Shown here piece by piece: positions 49,084-58,500 of a stretch of DNA of 64,000 bases. Position numbers and translations under genes: made by a program. The number at the start of each line of letters is the position of its first letter. The stretch's first letter is position 1. The notes under the pieces were generated by a model, which made no database searches, was not told the origin of the DNA, and saw nothing but the letters and a program-made list of their open reading frames with translations. Source of the DNA: Prosthecobacter gellanilyticus (GTDB lineage: Bacteria; Verrucomicrobiota; Verrucomicrobiia; Verrucomicrobiales; Verrucomicrobiaceae); assembly GCF_007992435.1 (NCBI RefSeq), contig NZ_BKAG01000004.1, positions 124,001 to 188,000 of the forward strand, read 5' to 3'.

Positions 49084-50019
49084 TCACTCCTTGTCGAGTG
49101 AAGGCACGCCTTCGGGAGCTTTCAAGGTAGGCTCGCCACCGAGATACCCGAGCGAGGCGAGGAATTCATCCATCTTGCGTGCGGTCACCTGGATCCAGGG
49201 CTCGCGATTGAAGAAGCCGTGAGGCATGTCTTTGGCGGACCACATTTCGGCGCGCAGGCCCAGCTCGCGAGCCTTCTTCACATATTCATCTCCACCGAGC
49301 TTCAGCTTGTCTGCGGTGCCAAAGAAGATGATGGCAGGCGGTGTGTCCTTGGACAAAAAGCTGTTAGGCGTGATGGCCTCTGCCATCTCCAGGGTCATGA
49401 GGGCCTCTCCTGTCACACGCTCTTTGTAGAGGGTGCTGATGTTCAGCGCTGGATTGAAGAGCACCATCGCGTTCGGCTTGGCGGAGATGGACTTGTCGTC
49501 CGACTCGGCATCGTAGGCACTGACCAGGGCAGTGCAGGCAGCGAGATGTCCGCCTGCGGAGCCTCCTGAGGCGATGACCTTGTTCGGATCGATGCCGAGT
49601 TCCACGGCATGGCCGCGCACCCAGCGGATGGCGCTTTTGGCGTCCTCCACGGCTTTGTCGGGCAGGGTCTTGTGCTGATTCAAAATGCGGTAGTCGGCAC
49701 AGGCGGCCACGATGCCGCGCGTGGCCAGGTATTCGGCCTGCGGCACGAACTGCTTGAAGGTGCCGTTCTTCCAGCCTCCTCCAAAGAAGAAGACCACGCA
49801 GGGGCGCTGCACGGCGGCCTGCACCTCGCCTGAGGGGGAAAAGACATGCAGCTTCAGCTCACCCTGCGGTGTGGTTTTGTAGACGACCTCCCGCGTCTTC
49901 ACAGCTTCAGACGTGAGCTTGATGTCCTCCTTGGGGGCCTTTTTCGCCTTCTTGGCGTTTTGGGCCAGAGCAGGCAGGGAGACGAAGGTGGCGAGCAGCA
50001 GGCAGGCGATCAGTTTCAT
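49084..50019 (-). CDS. Secreted alpha/beta-hydrolase (BD-FAE/HSL-type esterase)
   Basis: The start at 50019 places a signal peptide at the N-terminus (MKLIACLLLATFVSLPALA); the frame is open further upstream without likely function. A basic stretch NAKKAKKAPKED follows cleavage. The oxyanion motif FFGGGWKNG, nucleophile elbow ASGGSAGGH and C-terminal MPHGFFNREPW (catalytic His) identify an HSL/BD-FAE-type carboxylesterase, common among secreted polysaccharide-deacylating enzymes. Substrate unknown. Confidence 0.82.
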   Translation of the reverse strand: MKLIACLLLATFVSLPALAQNAKKAKKAPKEDIKLTSEAVKTREVVYKTTPQGELKLHVFSPSGEVQAAVQRPCVVFFFGGGWKNGTFKQFVPQAEYLATRGIVAACADYRILNQHKTLPDKAVEDAKSAIRWVRGHAVELGIDPNKVIASGGSAGGHLAACTALVSAYDAESDDKSISAKPNAMVLFNPALNISTLYKERVTGEALMTLEMAEAITPNSFLSKDTPPAIIFFGTADKLKLGGDEYVKKARELGLRAEMWSAKDMPHGFFNREPWIQVTARKMDEFLASLGYLGGEPTLKAPEGVPSLDKE

Positions 50020-50093
50020 GGCGCGTGGTGAACGCATCACCGAAGGTGACATTGCACGAAAGACAAAGATGCTGCCGCAGCAGCCCGGCCAGC

Positions 50094-50939
50094 TCAGGAG
50101 TGATTGTAGATGCCCCGCACGATGGCGTGAGCTTTGTCCACAAACTCCCAGTTCACGACCTTCCACCAGGCATCGATATAGGCGCGGCGGTTGTTCTTAT
50201 ACTTGGCGTAGTAGGAGTGCTCCCAGAGATCGAGCGCGAGGATCACGCGACCGTGCTCGCGCCAGTCCACAAACTCCTTCATCAGAGGATTGTCCTCGTT
50301 CGGAGTGGTGGTGATGACGAGCTTTTTGTCAGGCCGGTAGACCAGCCAGGCCCAGCCGGAGCCGGAATGCTTCATGGCGGCAGCCGTAAAAGCCTTCTTG
50401 AACTCCTGCAGGGTGCCGAACTCATCATCAATGGCCTGTGAGGCTCGTCCCGAGGGCCCCAGCGGTGTGTCTTCTGACGGAGCCAGGAATCGCCAGAAAA
50501 TAGTGTGATTCACATGCGCTCCACCATGTTGGCGGATGCTCTTTTGCACATCCTCAGGCAGCTCTGACTGCACACCAGTGGCAGGCCGCGAATTCGCCAG
50601 GCTGAGCTGCAGGATGGACTGCCTGACCTGCGGCGGCCGCTTGATGCTCTTGATGCAGGGCATGAGGGAGGTCACGCTGCCCACGGAGAGCTCCACGTCA
50701 TCCAGGGTGCGCCGGAACTCCGCCAGATGCTTCGCGTGATACTCATGGTAATGGAGCTTCAGCGTAACCGCGTCCAGGTAGGGCTCCAGCGCATCCAGCT
50801 CATAGCGGAGCGGCTCTTGCTGCAAGGAGATTCCCAAGGGCGCAGGGCGCGTTTCTTGCTCAGCACCTAAAACCGTGCCAGCCAGCGCTGGCAGAGCCGA
50901 AGCGAGGAAGGCGCGGCGTGGCATGAGGGGGACGCTCAT
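50094..50939 (-). CDS. Exported Fe/Mn superoxide dismutase
   Basis: A 281-residue protein with an N-terminal signal containing twin Arg (MPRRAFLASALPALAG), suggesting Tat export. The metal ligands expected for Fe/Mn SOD are visible: His in LKLHYHEYH, His in HVNHTIFW, and Asp/His in LDLWEHSYY. The second-sphere position normally His (H30 in E. coli SodA) appears to be Tyr here. The region between the N- and C-terminal domains carries a longer insert than typical SOD (RPPQVRQSILQ, SELPEDVQKSI). It probably dismutates superoxide in the periplasm. Confidence 0.87.
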   Translation of the reverse strand: MSVPLMPRRAFLASALPALAGTVLGAEQETRPAPLGISLQQEPLRYELDALEPYLDAVTLKLHYHEYHAKHLAEFRRTLDDVELSVGSVTSLMPCIKSIKRPPQVRQSILQLSLANSRPATGVQSELPEDVQKSIRQHGGAHVNHTIFWRFLAPSEDTPLGPSGRASQAIDDEFGTLQEFKKAFTAAAMKHSGSGWAWLVYRPDKKLVITTTPNEDNPLMKEFVDWREHGRVILALDLWEHSYYAKYKNNRRAYIDAWWKVVNWEFVDKAHAIVRGIYNHS

Positions 50940-51042
50940 AATAGAAATGAATTACTAAATTCGGCTTGCACAGGCAAGACGGATATTTGGTCGCCGGCAG
51001 ATACCAGCCCTAAAGGGCAGATGGGCCGTCCCTCCGCAGCCG

Positions 51043-51408
51043 TTAGCGGGCCGTGTAGTCGAGCACGCAAGCCTTGTCCAAGACGGGCTTCAGCTTGCTG
51101 ACGAACTCGGAGTGCGCCGGATGGGGCAGGTAGGTCTCCAGGCCGGCCTTGTCCGCGAAGGTCACGAAGAAGCAGTGGGTGAAGCCATCGTTCATGTTCT
51201 CCGGGCTGACATTTGTGCCCCACTCGAAGCTCTTCACGGTCTCCACCTTCTTGGCCAGTTCGATGAATGCCTTCTCGATCGACTGCACCTGCTCAGGCGA
51301 GGCGCTGTCCTTGAATTTAAAGAACACGACATGGCGGTAAGGGGCGTCAGCAGCAGGGGCGGTGGTCATAAGGAGGAGAAAAGCGGTGAGGGTGATGAGG
51401 GCTTTCAT
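51043..51408 (-). CDS. Exported Dabb-family (stress-responsive alpha/beta barrel) protein
   Basis: A 121-residue protein with a signal peptide (about 1-20) followed by a complete Dabb domain: RHVVFFKFKD, then FEWGTNVSPENMNDGFTHCF and HPAHSEFVSKLKPVLD. Dabb domains form dimeric ferredoxin-like barrels; most are of unknown function. The signal peptide is a noteworthy addition also seen in PVC bacteria. It is divergent from the BlaI gene. Confidence 0.87.
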   Translation of the reverse strand: MKALITLTAFLLLMTTAPAADAPYRHVVFFKFKDSASPEQVQSIEKAFIELAKKVETVKSFEWGTNVSPENMNDGFTHCFFVTFADKAGLETYLPHPAHSEFVSKLKPVLDKACVLDYTAR

Positions 51409-51497
51409 GGTGGGTGAGAAGTCTGAGGTCGGGGCCTCCGGCCTGCAAGCAGTCTCTTTGGCCCGCGAAGTGCAGAGGCAGCCACTTTGCTAAAACA

Positions 51498-51560
51498 TGT
51501 GTTGAAAATTCAGCACATAAATCTTGACGCTTTGCCGATGTGTTGATATTTCAACACATC
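51498..51560 (+). promoter_or_regulatory. Promoter with two BlaI-type operators
   Basis: Two related palindromes: 51498-51517 (TGTGTTGA, imperfect) and 51537-51560, a perfect 10-bp inverted repeat (GATGTGTTGA around TATT). A -35-like TTGACG lies between them at 51524-51529, and the matching -10 position falls inside the second operator. The second palindrome ends one base before the T preceding the BlaI ATG at 51562, leaving no Shine-Dalgarno sequence, so the mRNA may be leaderless. Autorepression by the encoded BlaI-type repressor is the expected reading. Confidence 0.75.
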
Positions 51561-51561
51561 T

Positions 51562-51948
51562 ATGTGGGATAACGAAGTTTTCAAAAACGTCAGCCGCCGT
51601 GAGCGTCAGGTCCTGGAAATCGTGATGCGCCGGGGCAAGGCCACCGCGCGTGAGATCGAGGAGGATCTGCCGGACGCTCCGACCTACTCGGCGGTGCGCT
51701 CCATCCTCCGCCTGCTGGTGGAGAAGTCCATGCTGGTAAAGACGCTGCAAGGCCGCACGGACGAATACAGCCTGCCGCTGCCTGCGGAGAAGGCACGCGT
51801 GAACGCTCTGCATCAGATGGTGCGGGATTTCTTCTCCAACTCCGTCGGCGCGGCAGCCATGGCGCTGCTCGGGGATCGCAAATCAAAGCTCTCGAAAGAG
51901 GAGGCCGATCAACTCATGAAACTCATCCAGGAGGCTCGTCAAAAATGA
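51562..51948 (+). CDS. BlaI/MecI/CopY-family repressor
   Basis: A 128-residue winged-helix repressor (RRERQVLEIVMRRG, recognition region APTYSAVRSILRLL, wing GRTDEYSL) with a C-terminal dimer helix (KEEADQLMKLIQEARQK). It overlaps the M56 gene by 4 bp (ATGA, 51945-51948), the usual BlaI-BlaR1 coupling in which proteolysis of the repressor relieves repression. Strong palindromic operators lie just upstream. Confidence 0.93.
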   Translation: MWDNEVFKNVSRRERQVLEIVMRRGKATAREIEEDLPDAPTYSAVRSILRLLVEKSMLVKTLQGRTDEYSLPLPAEKARVNALHQMVRDFFSNSVGAAAMALLGDRKSKLSKEEADQLMKLIQEARQK

Positions 51949-54900
51949 ATCCCGTCCAGACCTTCATCCATTCCTGGCTGCTCGGTGGCATGTCTTACCC
52001 GGCGCTGACCTTTGTCATCACGGCGGCGATGAAGAGCACGGCGCTCGTGCTGCTGGCATGGGCAATGACGCGGCATTTTTTGAAGAGCAAACCTGCGCTG
52101 ATGCGTCTCTGGGTGTGGCGTGGCTGCATCGTGGCGCTGGCCAGCGTGCTGCTGTGGGCACTGGCACCTGGCATGGTGGATGCGTGGCGGCCGAGCGTGA
52201 CGCTGGCTCCGACTGCCCAGATGGCGCAGACCTTTCAGCAGGCTCGATCACTGGAGATCTTGAAAGAGAAGTCAGTGGGGCCAATTCCGATGAAACCCGT
52301 GGCTCCTCTGGTCGCCTATTCATCACCGAATGCGGAACCCAGAGTGTCTCTGGTGAAGATGCGCACGCCTTGGCTGGCACGGGTGGAGCAGAGGGTGGTG
52401 CTGATCTGGTGGAGCATCGCGGCCCTGGTGTTCAGCATAAAGGTTGTTAGGGCGATATGCGGGCACTATTGGTTATGCCGGAATACGACGGGTGCCCTGA
52501 GCGGCACGGAGCATCGGCTGGTGGGTGGACTTGTCTCACCCGTGGTGACGGGTTGGCGGAAGGCGCGCATCTGGCTGCCAGTGGAGGCTGCGGAGTGGCC
52601 GCAGGCGAAGATCCGCGCCGTGTGCCTGCATGAGACGGCGCATCACGAGCGGCACGATGGAGCCTGGCAATGGCTTGGGTGGGTCACGACCTCCGTGTGG
52701 TGGTGGAACCCGTTCTGCTGGCTGGCCCTGCGCCGGCTGAATGCCGAGGCCGAGCACAGTGCGGACGAGGCCGCTTTAGAGCATGAGATTAGCGCTCCAG
52801 ACTACGCGCAGGTGCTGGTGGAGATCGCTGCGGGTGGACTCTCTCATGTGCCTGCGACGGGGGTGGCCATGCTGGGCCGCAGCGGCATTCATCAGCGTGT
52901 GCAGGCCATCTTGAGCGGAGCTGGTCGGAGTTCACATTTTGGCCGAAAAGCTCGCTGGGTGCTCATCATCTCCTGCCTCTGCGGCATGCTGGCCGCAGGC
53001 GTAGAGGTGCGGCAGGCGGTGATGCAGATGGAGAAGCCTTCCGAGCCACTGACCCAGGCGGAGAAAGCACTGGTGGAGCGTTGCCTGACGGTGTTGGAAG
53101 CACAGGCGCGCTCGCTTGATAAAATCCATCTGAAGATGACCCAGAGCTGGACTCTTGAAGGCAAGGAAACCGTACGCAGTCCGCAGCCCAGCATGATCGA
53201 GGCATGGGTGGATGAGAGCGCCGGAAAGTCACGCGTGGAGTACCGGCCGAGAGTGGCTCGGTGGACGAATGGTGCAGCACCTTGGTACATCGCAGATATG
53301 ACCAAGGCTTCTGATAGCAAGACCTCCTGGAGCTATGATCGTGATGAGATCACTGATGCAGATGCGGGCAGAGGTCCACGCGAGCATTTCTTTTCACCCT
53401 GGCTGGAGAGCCGGACGAATGAACTCGTGGAGAGCCTGCGTCAGTTGCATGATGGAGGATTCAAGAAATGGGGGCTCTACACGCACCAGATCGGTGAGGC
53501 CAGCGGTCGGGTGTTTCTAGAGAGGTTTCAGGAACTGAATCATCGTCGTGTGCGCTGGGAGATCGATGCCTCGGGCGGTGGTCTGGCGCTGAGACGAGAA
53601 TGGTCTACAAAAACGCCGGAAAAGCTCTCCTTTGAATGGGAGGTGACGCAATGGGCGCAGATGGCGGATGGCACACGCTATCCTGCACGGTGGAACTGGC
53701 GTCACCCTCACATTGGGCAGATCGACTACGAGTATCAGATCACAATGATCGAGAAGATCCCCGGCGTTGCTGATGGCCTGCTGGCATTACCGCAAAAGAA
53801 GCCCTCGCCGTATGTTTCCACGGATGGCAAGGCTGTGCATGGCGAGTGGCTGGAGGCACGCTTTCTACATTCAGAGACGGGCAAAGCTGTGCCTGCGGTG
53901 AAGGTGCATTTTGAGATCAACAATGGCAAACGTGAGGAGCTGATCAGTGATGTGCAGGGCGTGCTGCGCATCCCCTTGCCGAAGGACGAGGTGAAGAGCT
54001 TGCGCTACTGGGGTATGAAGCCGGGCTTTGTGATGCAGATGGTGTCATGGTCGCGTCAGGGAGATCCGCTGAAGCTTCCTGATGGGTATGAGACCAAGCT
54101 GTATCCGGCGGGCAAGCCGATCGGTGGCCTGGTGGTGGATGAGCAGGGCAAGCCTGTGTCTGGTGCCGCCATCAACATCACCCATACGGGAGGGGCCAGA
54201 AACTGGTCCGTGTTCACTGACAGGCATTCGCGCGGCGAACAAAAAGTGCAGACAGATGCGCAAGGAAAATGGTCGATGACCGGCTTTGCCAAGGATTTGA
54301 AGGGATTGAGCATCCGGGTGGAGCATCCGCGTTTCAAGCGCGTGTCGATGAGCTACGAGCATGCCACCGGCCAGACAGTGGATGCGCTTCGCGATGGCAC
54401 GAGCCGTGTGGTCTTGAAAACCTCAGGCCTGGAGTTTCACGCGGTGGTCTCTGACACGAAGAACAACAAGATCGAAGGCTGCCGGGTGACGCTGAGCGAG
54501 GATCGCTGGGGCCGTTATGATGAGCCGAATGCGAAGTCCGATGCCGAGGGGCGTGTGATCCTTCCCGTTCATGAAGCGGGCAAGGAATGGTTCACCTTTG
54601 AGGCGGATGGCTTTGCACCGATGAAGATGAAGTTCGACATGAATGCTGAGTCTTCGAAGCGGCTTGTGGTGGTGCGTCTGGAGACGGGACGGACTTTGAG
54701 GGCAAGGGTGGTGGATGAATCTGGCTCACCTCTGCCCAACGTGCGCATGGTCGCCGACCGCTGGCAGGATGGTCGCACTCTGTGGTTTGAAACTGTGACG
54801 GATGCAGAAGGCCGCTTCGAGTGGCGAGGCGCTCCGCCCGATGAGGTGGGCTGGACCATCCTCGGCCGTGTGGACATCCTGCGTGACCTGCCGTTGAAGG

Positions 54901-55217
54901 CTGCGGATGCAGAGCGTATCGTGGTGCTGCGCCCGGCCATCCGCTTTTCCGGCACGGTGCGGGATGCGCGGACGGGAGCGTCTGTGCCAGCCTTCAAGGT
55001 GACTCACGGAGACACGAGGCGGTCCAGCCAGAACATCTATTGGCGTGAGGATGAGGCGAGGAGGTTCGCGGACGGCACGTTCAAGTATGAGAACTGGGAC
55101 ATGCGTTGCGAGCACAAGCTGCGCATTGAGGCAGATGGCTACGAGCCTTTTGAATCAGCGCTCTTTTCGCCGAACCAACAGGATGAAAAGCTGGAGGTAT
55201 CCTTGAGTCCGAAGTGA
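51945..55217 (+). CDS. BlaR1-like M56 metallopeptidase with carboxypeptidase-like repeats
   Basis: A 1,090-residue membrane protein. The N-terminal ~350 residues hold four hydrophobic helices and the M56 zinc motif HETAH near residue 229, with EAEHSADEAAL near 266 as the distal metal segment. The remaining two thirds is extracytoplasmic: a ~250-residue region of unknown fold, then several CarboxypepD_reg/Ig-like repeats (GGLVVDEQGKPVSGAAI, ARVVDESGSPLPNVRMVAD) up to the end. There is no penicillin-binding domain, so it is not a beta-lactam sensor as BlaR1 is; the repeats presumably sense another envelope signal. Translationally coupled to the BlaI-type repressor. Confidence 0.87.
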   Translation: MNPVQTFIHSWLLGGMSYPALTFVITAAMKSTALVLLAWAMTRHFLKSKPALMRLWVWRGCIVALASVLLWALAPGMVDAWRPSVTLAPTAQMAQTFQQARSLEILKEKSVGPIPMKPVAPLVAYSSPNAEPRVSLVKMRTPWLARVEQRVVLIWWSIAALVFSIKVVRAICGHYWLCRNTTGALSGTEHRLVGGLVSPVVTGWRKARIWLPVEAAEWPQAKIRAVCLHETAHHERHDGAWQWLGWVTTSVWWWNPFCWLALRRLNAEAEHSADEAALEHEISAPDYAQVLVEIAAGGLSHVPATGVAMLGRSGIHQRVQAILSGAGRSSHFGRKARWVLIISCLCGMLAAGVEVRQAVMQMEKPSEPLTQAEKALVERCLTVLEAQARSLDKIHLKMTQSWTLEGKETVRSPQPSMIEAWVDESAGKSRVEYRPRVARWTNGAAPWYIADMTKASDSKTSWSYDRDEITDADAGRGPREHFFSPWLESRTNELVESLRQLHDGGFKKWGLYTHQIGEASGRVFLERFQELNHRRVRWEIDASGGGLALRREWSTKTPEKLSFEWEVTQWAQMADGTRYPARWNWRHPHIGQIDYEYQITMIEKIPGVADGLLALPQKKPSPYVSTDGKAVHGEWLEARFLHSETGKAVPAVKVHFEINNGKREELISDVQGVLRIPLPKDEVKSLRYWGMKPGFVMQMVSWSRQGDPLKLPDGYETKLYPAGKPIGGLVVDEQGKPVSGAAINITHTGGARNWSVFTDRHSRGEQKVQTDAQGKWSMTGFAKDLKGLSIRVEHPRFKRVSMSYEHATGQTVDALRDGTSRVVLKTSGLEFHAVVSDTKNNKIEGCRVTLSEDRWGRYDEPNAKSDAEGRVILPVHEAGKEWFTFEADGFAPMKMKFDMNAESSKRLVVVRLETGRTLRARVVDESGSPLPNVRMVADRWQDGRTLWFETVTDAEGRFEWRGAPPDEVGWTILGRVDILRDLPLKAADAERIVVLRPAIRFSGTVRDARTGASVPAFKVTHGDTRRSSQNIYWREDEARRFADGTFKYENWDMRCEHKLRIEADGYEPFESALFSPNQQDEKLEVSLSPK

Positions 55218-55227
55218 GGAGATCGTG

Positions 55228-55263
55228 CTTCAATGTCTGTAGCCAGGCGACGAGGTTGGCCAT
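55228..55263 (-). pseudogene. 12-codon remnant of a cytochrome-protein gene 3' end
   Basis: Read on the minus strand, these 36 bases encode MANLVAWLQTLK, nearly the same as the last residues of the neighbouring gene at 55503 (ADLVAWLQTLK). Within the VAWLQTLK codons the differences are synonymous, so the fragment comes from a diverged paralogue that was under selection, not from a fresh copy of its neighbour. It abuts the left end of the inverted-repeat element. Confidence 0.6.
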
Positions 55264-55507
55264 AGTAGCCATCACACTCCGTGTGATGAGCTGGGGAGGA
55301 GGAGCCGACGTGGGTTAGCGAATTAAAGGGGGACGGCTGAGGCTGCGGAGCTTTCTTGGTTTGGCTGATTGGTGCGGGGAGGGTTTTTCGGCGGAGGCGG
55401 GTGATGGGAGGCCATGCGGTTGCGCACGAACATTCTGAAGGGGATGCTCGGAGAGTGGTGGGTGTTGGCTGTGTCGTGAGCTCATCACACGGAGTGTGAT
55501 GGCTACT
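55264..55507. repeat. REPIN/MITE-like element A
   Basis: A 244-bp element bounded by perfect 29-bp inverted repeats (55264-55292, 55479-55507). Each end is a REP-type hairpin: GTAG, one base, then CATCACAC-TCC-GTGTGATG. The interior shares segments with the element at 62933-63523 (GCGGAGCTTTCTT, AGGCCATGCGG type). The right end supplies the final Lys and stop codons of the cytochrome gene at 55503. No coding capacity, and no transposase in the window. Confidence 0.8.
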
Positions 55508-58500
55508 TTAGAGTCTGCAGCCAGGCCACCAGGTCCGCCAGGCCTTGAGGTCCGATGGCAGCAGCGAGTCCGGGTGGCATGAGGGAGTCTTTCATCTCCT
55601 CTTTCTTGGTGATGGCTGACTTCTTGACGGGCATGGTGGCACCGCCATTCACGCGCAGGGTCAGCTCGTCGCCTGTCTCGCTGATCACATAGCCCATCAC
55701 GATCTGGCCTTCCTTGGTGGTGAGGTTCAGTCCGCCGAAGCTGTGTTCCACAGCGGCGCTTGGATAAAGGATAGCGGTGAACAAACCATCTTTGCTGAGC
55801 TTGTTGCCAATCTGCGTGAGATCCGGACCGAAGTTGATGAACTGGCCCTTCACCTGATGACAGGCCACGCAGCCTGCCTGCATGAACATGGCTTGGCCTT
55901 TGGCGGCATCGCCGGTCAGTTTCATGAGATCAGCCAGGGGCGGGAATTTCTCCGCACCGAGTGCCGCAGGCAGCGGCAGGTCCTTGCTCGCTTGATCACG
56001 CAGGCCACCATCCGTGCTGCGGCTGAGCGCGACCGCGGCGGTGGTTTTCACGTTTTCAGGCAGCTTGCCCTCGCCCTGCCAGCGCAGGATGGAACGTCCG
56101 CCTTCACTGCTGAGTGCGAGCGCCTCGATCATGCTACGGCGCACATCATCACGCTTCTCCGGCCAGAAGGCCTGATTCAGCACGGCCACGCTGGGGCGGT
56201 CGCTGACCTTGCCGAGAGCCGCGATGAGCTTCTTCGCCGAGGCCGTGTCTGCCTTCGTCAGGAAAGCCACGGTCCTGCCGACATTCGCCGCGAGCAACTT
56301 GGCCGCCGTGACGGACTCCACCGCATCTGGATGCGCTGTGATGTAGTCCACCAGCTCCTGTTCGAACCCGGTGAGGTTGAGCCGCTGCACCAGATCAATG
56401 AACTCCGGTTTGCCGATGACGGGCTTCAGCAGGGAGTCGAGGCGAGCTTTGGCTTCGGGGTTTGAGGTGATTGTGTTTCGGTCCAGCAAGGCTGTCGCGG
56501 CGAGAGCTGTGTCTGCATCGGCTTTGAGGAAGATGGTCAGAGCGGCTTTGGAGACTTCCTCGCGGTGCTTGAAGGAGAGAAGCTGGAGGGCACGAAGTCC
56601 GTGCACTTTGAGGACATCATTGGCGCCCATCAAACCCACGCTTGTGGCCTGCGCAGGGTGGTGGAGCGCCGCACGCCAGTTCTCCAGGTCGGTGACTTTT
56701 ACATCGGCCGCTTTTTGAAGCGCTGCCCACCGTGATTCAGCGTGGAGATCTTGTGAGATTCCCCAGGCTTCCAAGGCCCAGCGATCATGATCGTTTGTTG
56801 AGCTCGTTAGCCTGTTCCAGAGAGCATTTGCCTGATCTGAGCTGTCAAAGCGGATGGCGAGTGAAAGCTCACGGTTGAGTTCTGGCGCCTGGCTGGAAGG
56901 GGAAACCTTGGAGAGGAATTCGATCAGCTTCTCCGGCTGCTTCTGCTGCCAGAGCTGGCGGGCGGCGCGGATGGCGGTGATGTGGATGTTCGAATCGGGG
57001 TCGGCGAGGGCGGCAGCCAAAGTAGTTTCCAGCTTTAGCTGGTCTGCGGGTGGTTCGGTATTGGGTGCTGCGTTCGGAGAACTTACGCGCTGAAGCGCAT
57101 AAGTACTTTCCAACGCCCAGAGCGCCCTTGCACGATAGTGTGCTGGCAGACGAGTATCGTTGAAGGCCTTCTCCAGGGCAGCGACAGACTGCTTCCCAAA
57201 CTTTTCCAATGCCTTCCATGCGAGGTAACGCTGCTCTTCGTTAGGCGACATCAGGGCACTCACGGCACCTTCAGGAGTCTCCAGCTTGAAGCCAGGAGAC
57301 TGATACTTCTCCGCGGCTTTCGTGGTCACGCGGAAGAGACGGCCACGGGTCACATCACCCATGCCGTGACCGCCGACACCGGGGTCATACCAGTCAGCGA
57401 TGATCAAGGAGCCGTCAGGCGCCACAGCGACGTCGCTGGGACGGAACCAGCGGTTTTTCGTGCCTTCGAGGATGTTCGTGATCTCGGCCTTATAACCAGC
57501 GCCGTCAGGCTGGGTCACATAAGCACGGACGACGTTCGGGCCGGCATCGCAATGGATGGGCTGGCCGAGGAAGATCTTGGGCAGCAGGCCGCCTTCATAG
57601 ATTTGCATGCCGGTGGGAGAGCCTGCGCCGGTGATGAGCACATTGGGGACGACACCGGGATCATTTTGGTGCCAGTGGCGCTGCGGGATTTCGCTCTCGA
57701 TGCCGATGCGCGGGATCTGCCAGCCTTCGCCGGTCATCTCGTCGGAATAACCATAATTGCCGAATTCCATGACGTAGTTGATGCGCACGCCCTTGTTGCC
57801 ATCGTCATCGTTGTCGGACTGCCACATCGTGCCGAAGCTGTCCACGGCAACCTCCCAGTTGTTGCGGAAGTTCCAGGCTAGTACTTCGACATTGCTGCCA
57901 TCCAGCTCACAGCGGAAGACCATGCCTTGCTGATAAGGGCGGTTGTTCTGGTTGGTGCACTTCACACCGTGGATGTCGGTGATGAGGTTGCCAGCCTTGT
58001 CGCAGAGCTGTTTGCCGGCATTGCCAAAATTAAAATACAGACGGCCATCAGGACCGAAATGGAAGGCGTGGATGCCGTGGTCATGCTGCGCGCCGCCGAT
58101 CTTCGTGAACATGAGCTCCTTGCGGTCGGCCTTGTCATCGCCGTTGTCATCGATGAGCCAGAACACGTCATCGCCGCAGGAGATGAGCGCGCGGTTGCCG
58201 AGCACGCAGATGCCGTGAGCGCTGTTCACGTCCGCTCCTTGATGGAAGACGGTGCTCTTGTCAGCCTTGGCATCACCATCAGTGTCTTCGAGGATGAGGA
58301 TGCGATCTCCCTCTTTGCGTTCGCCGTTGTGCTTGCGGTAGTTCACGACTTCGCAAACCCACACGCGACCACGATGATCGATGTCGATGCTCGACGGAGA
58401 GAGCATCATGGGTTCGCTGGCAAAGAGCTGCACGGTGAGTTCGGGATGCACCGTGAGCTGCTCGAGCGAGTCCGCCGCCTCATGCGAGGCGCCACCTTCA

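Noticed and set aside
51945-55217. Beta-lactam resistance operon (BlaI/BlaR1)
   Set aside because: The M56 protein has no penicillin-binding sensor domain and no beta-lactamase gene is nearby.
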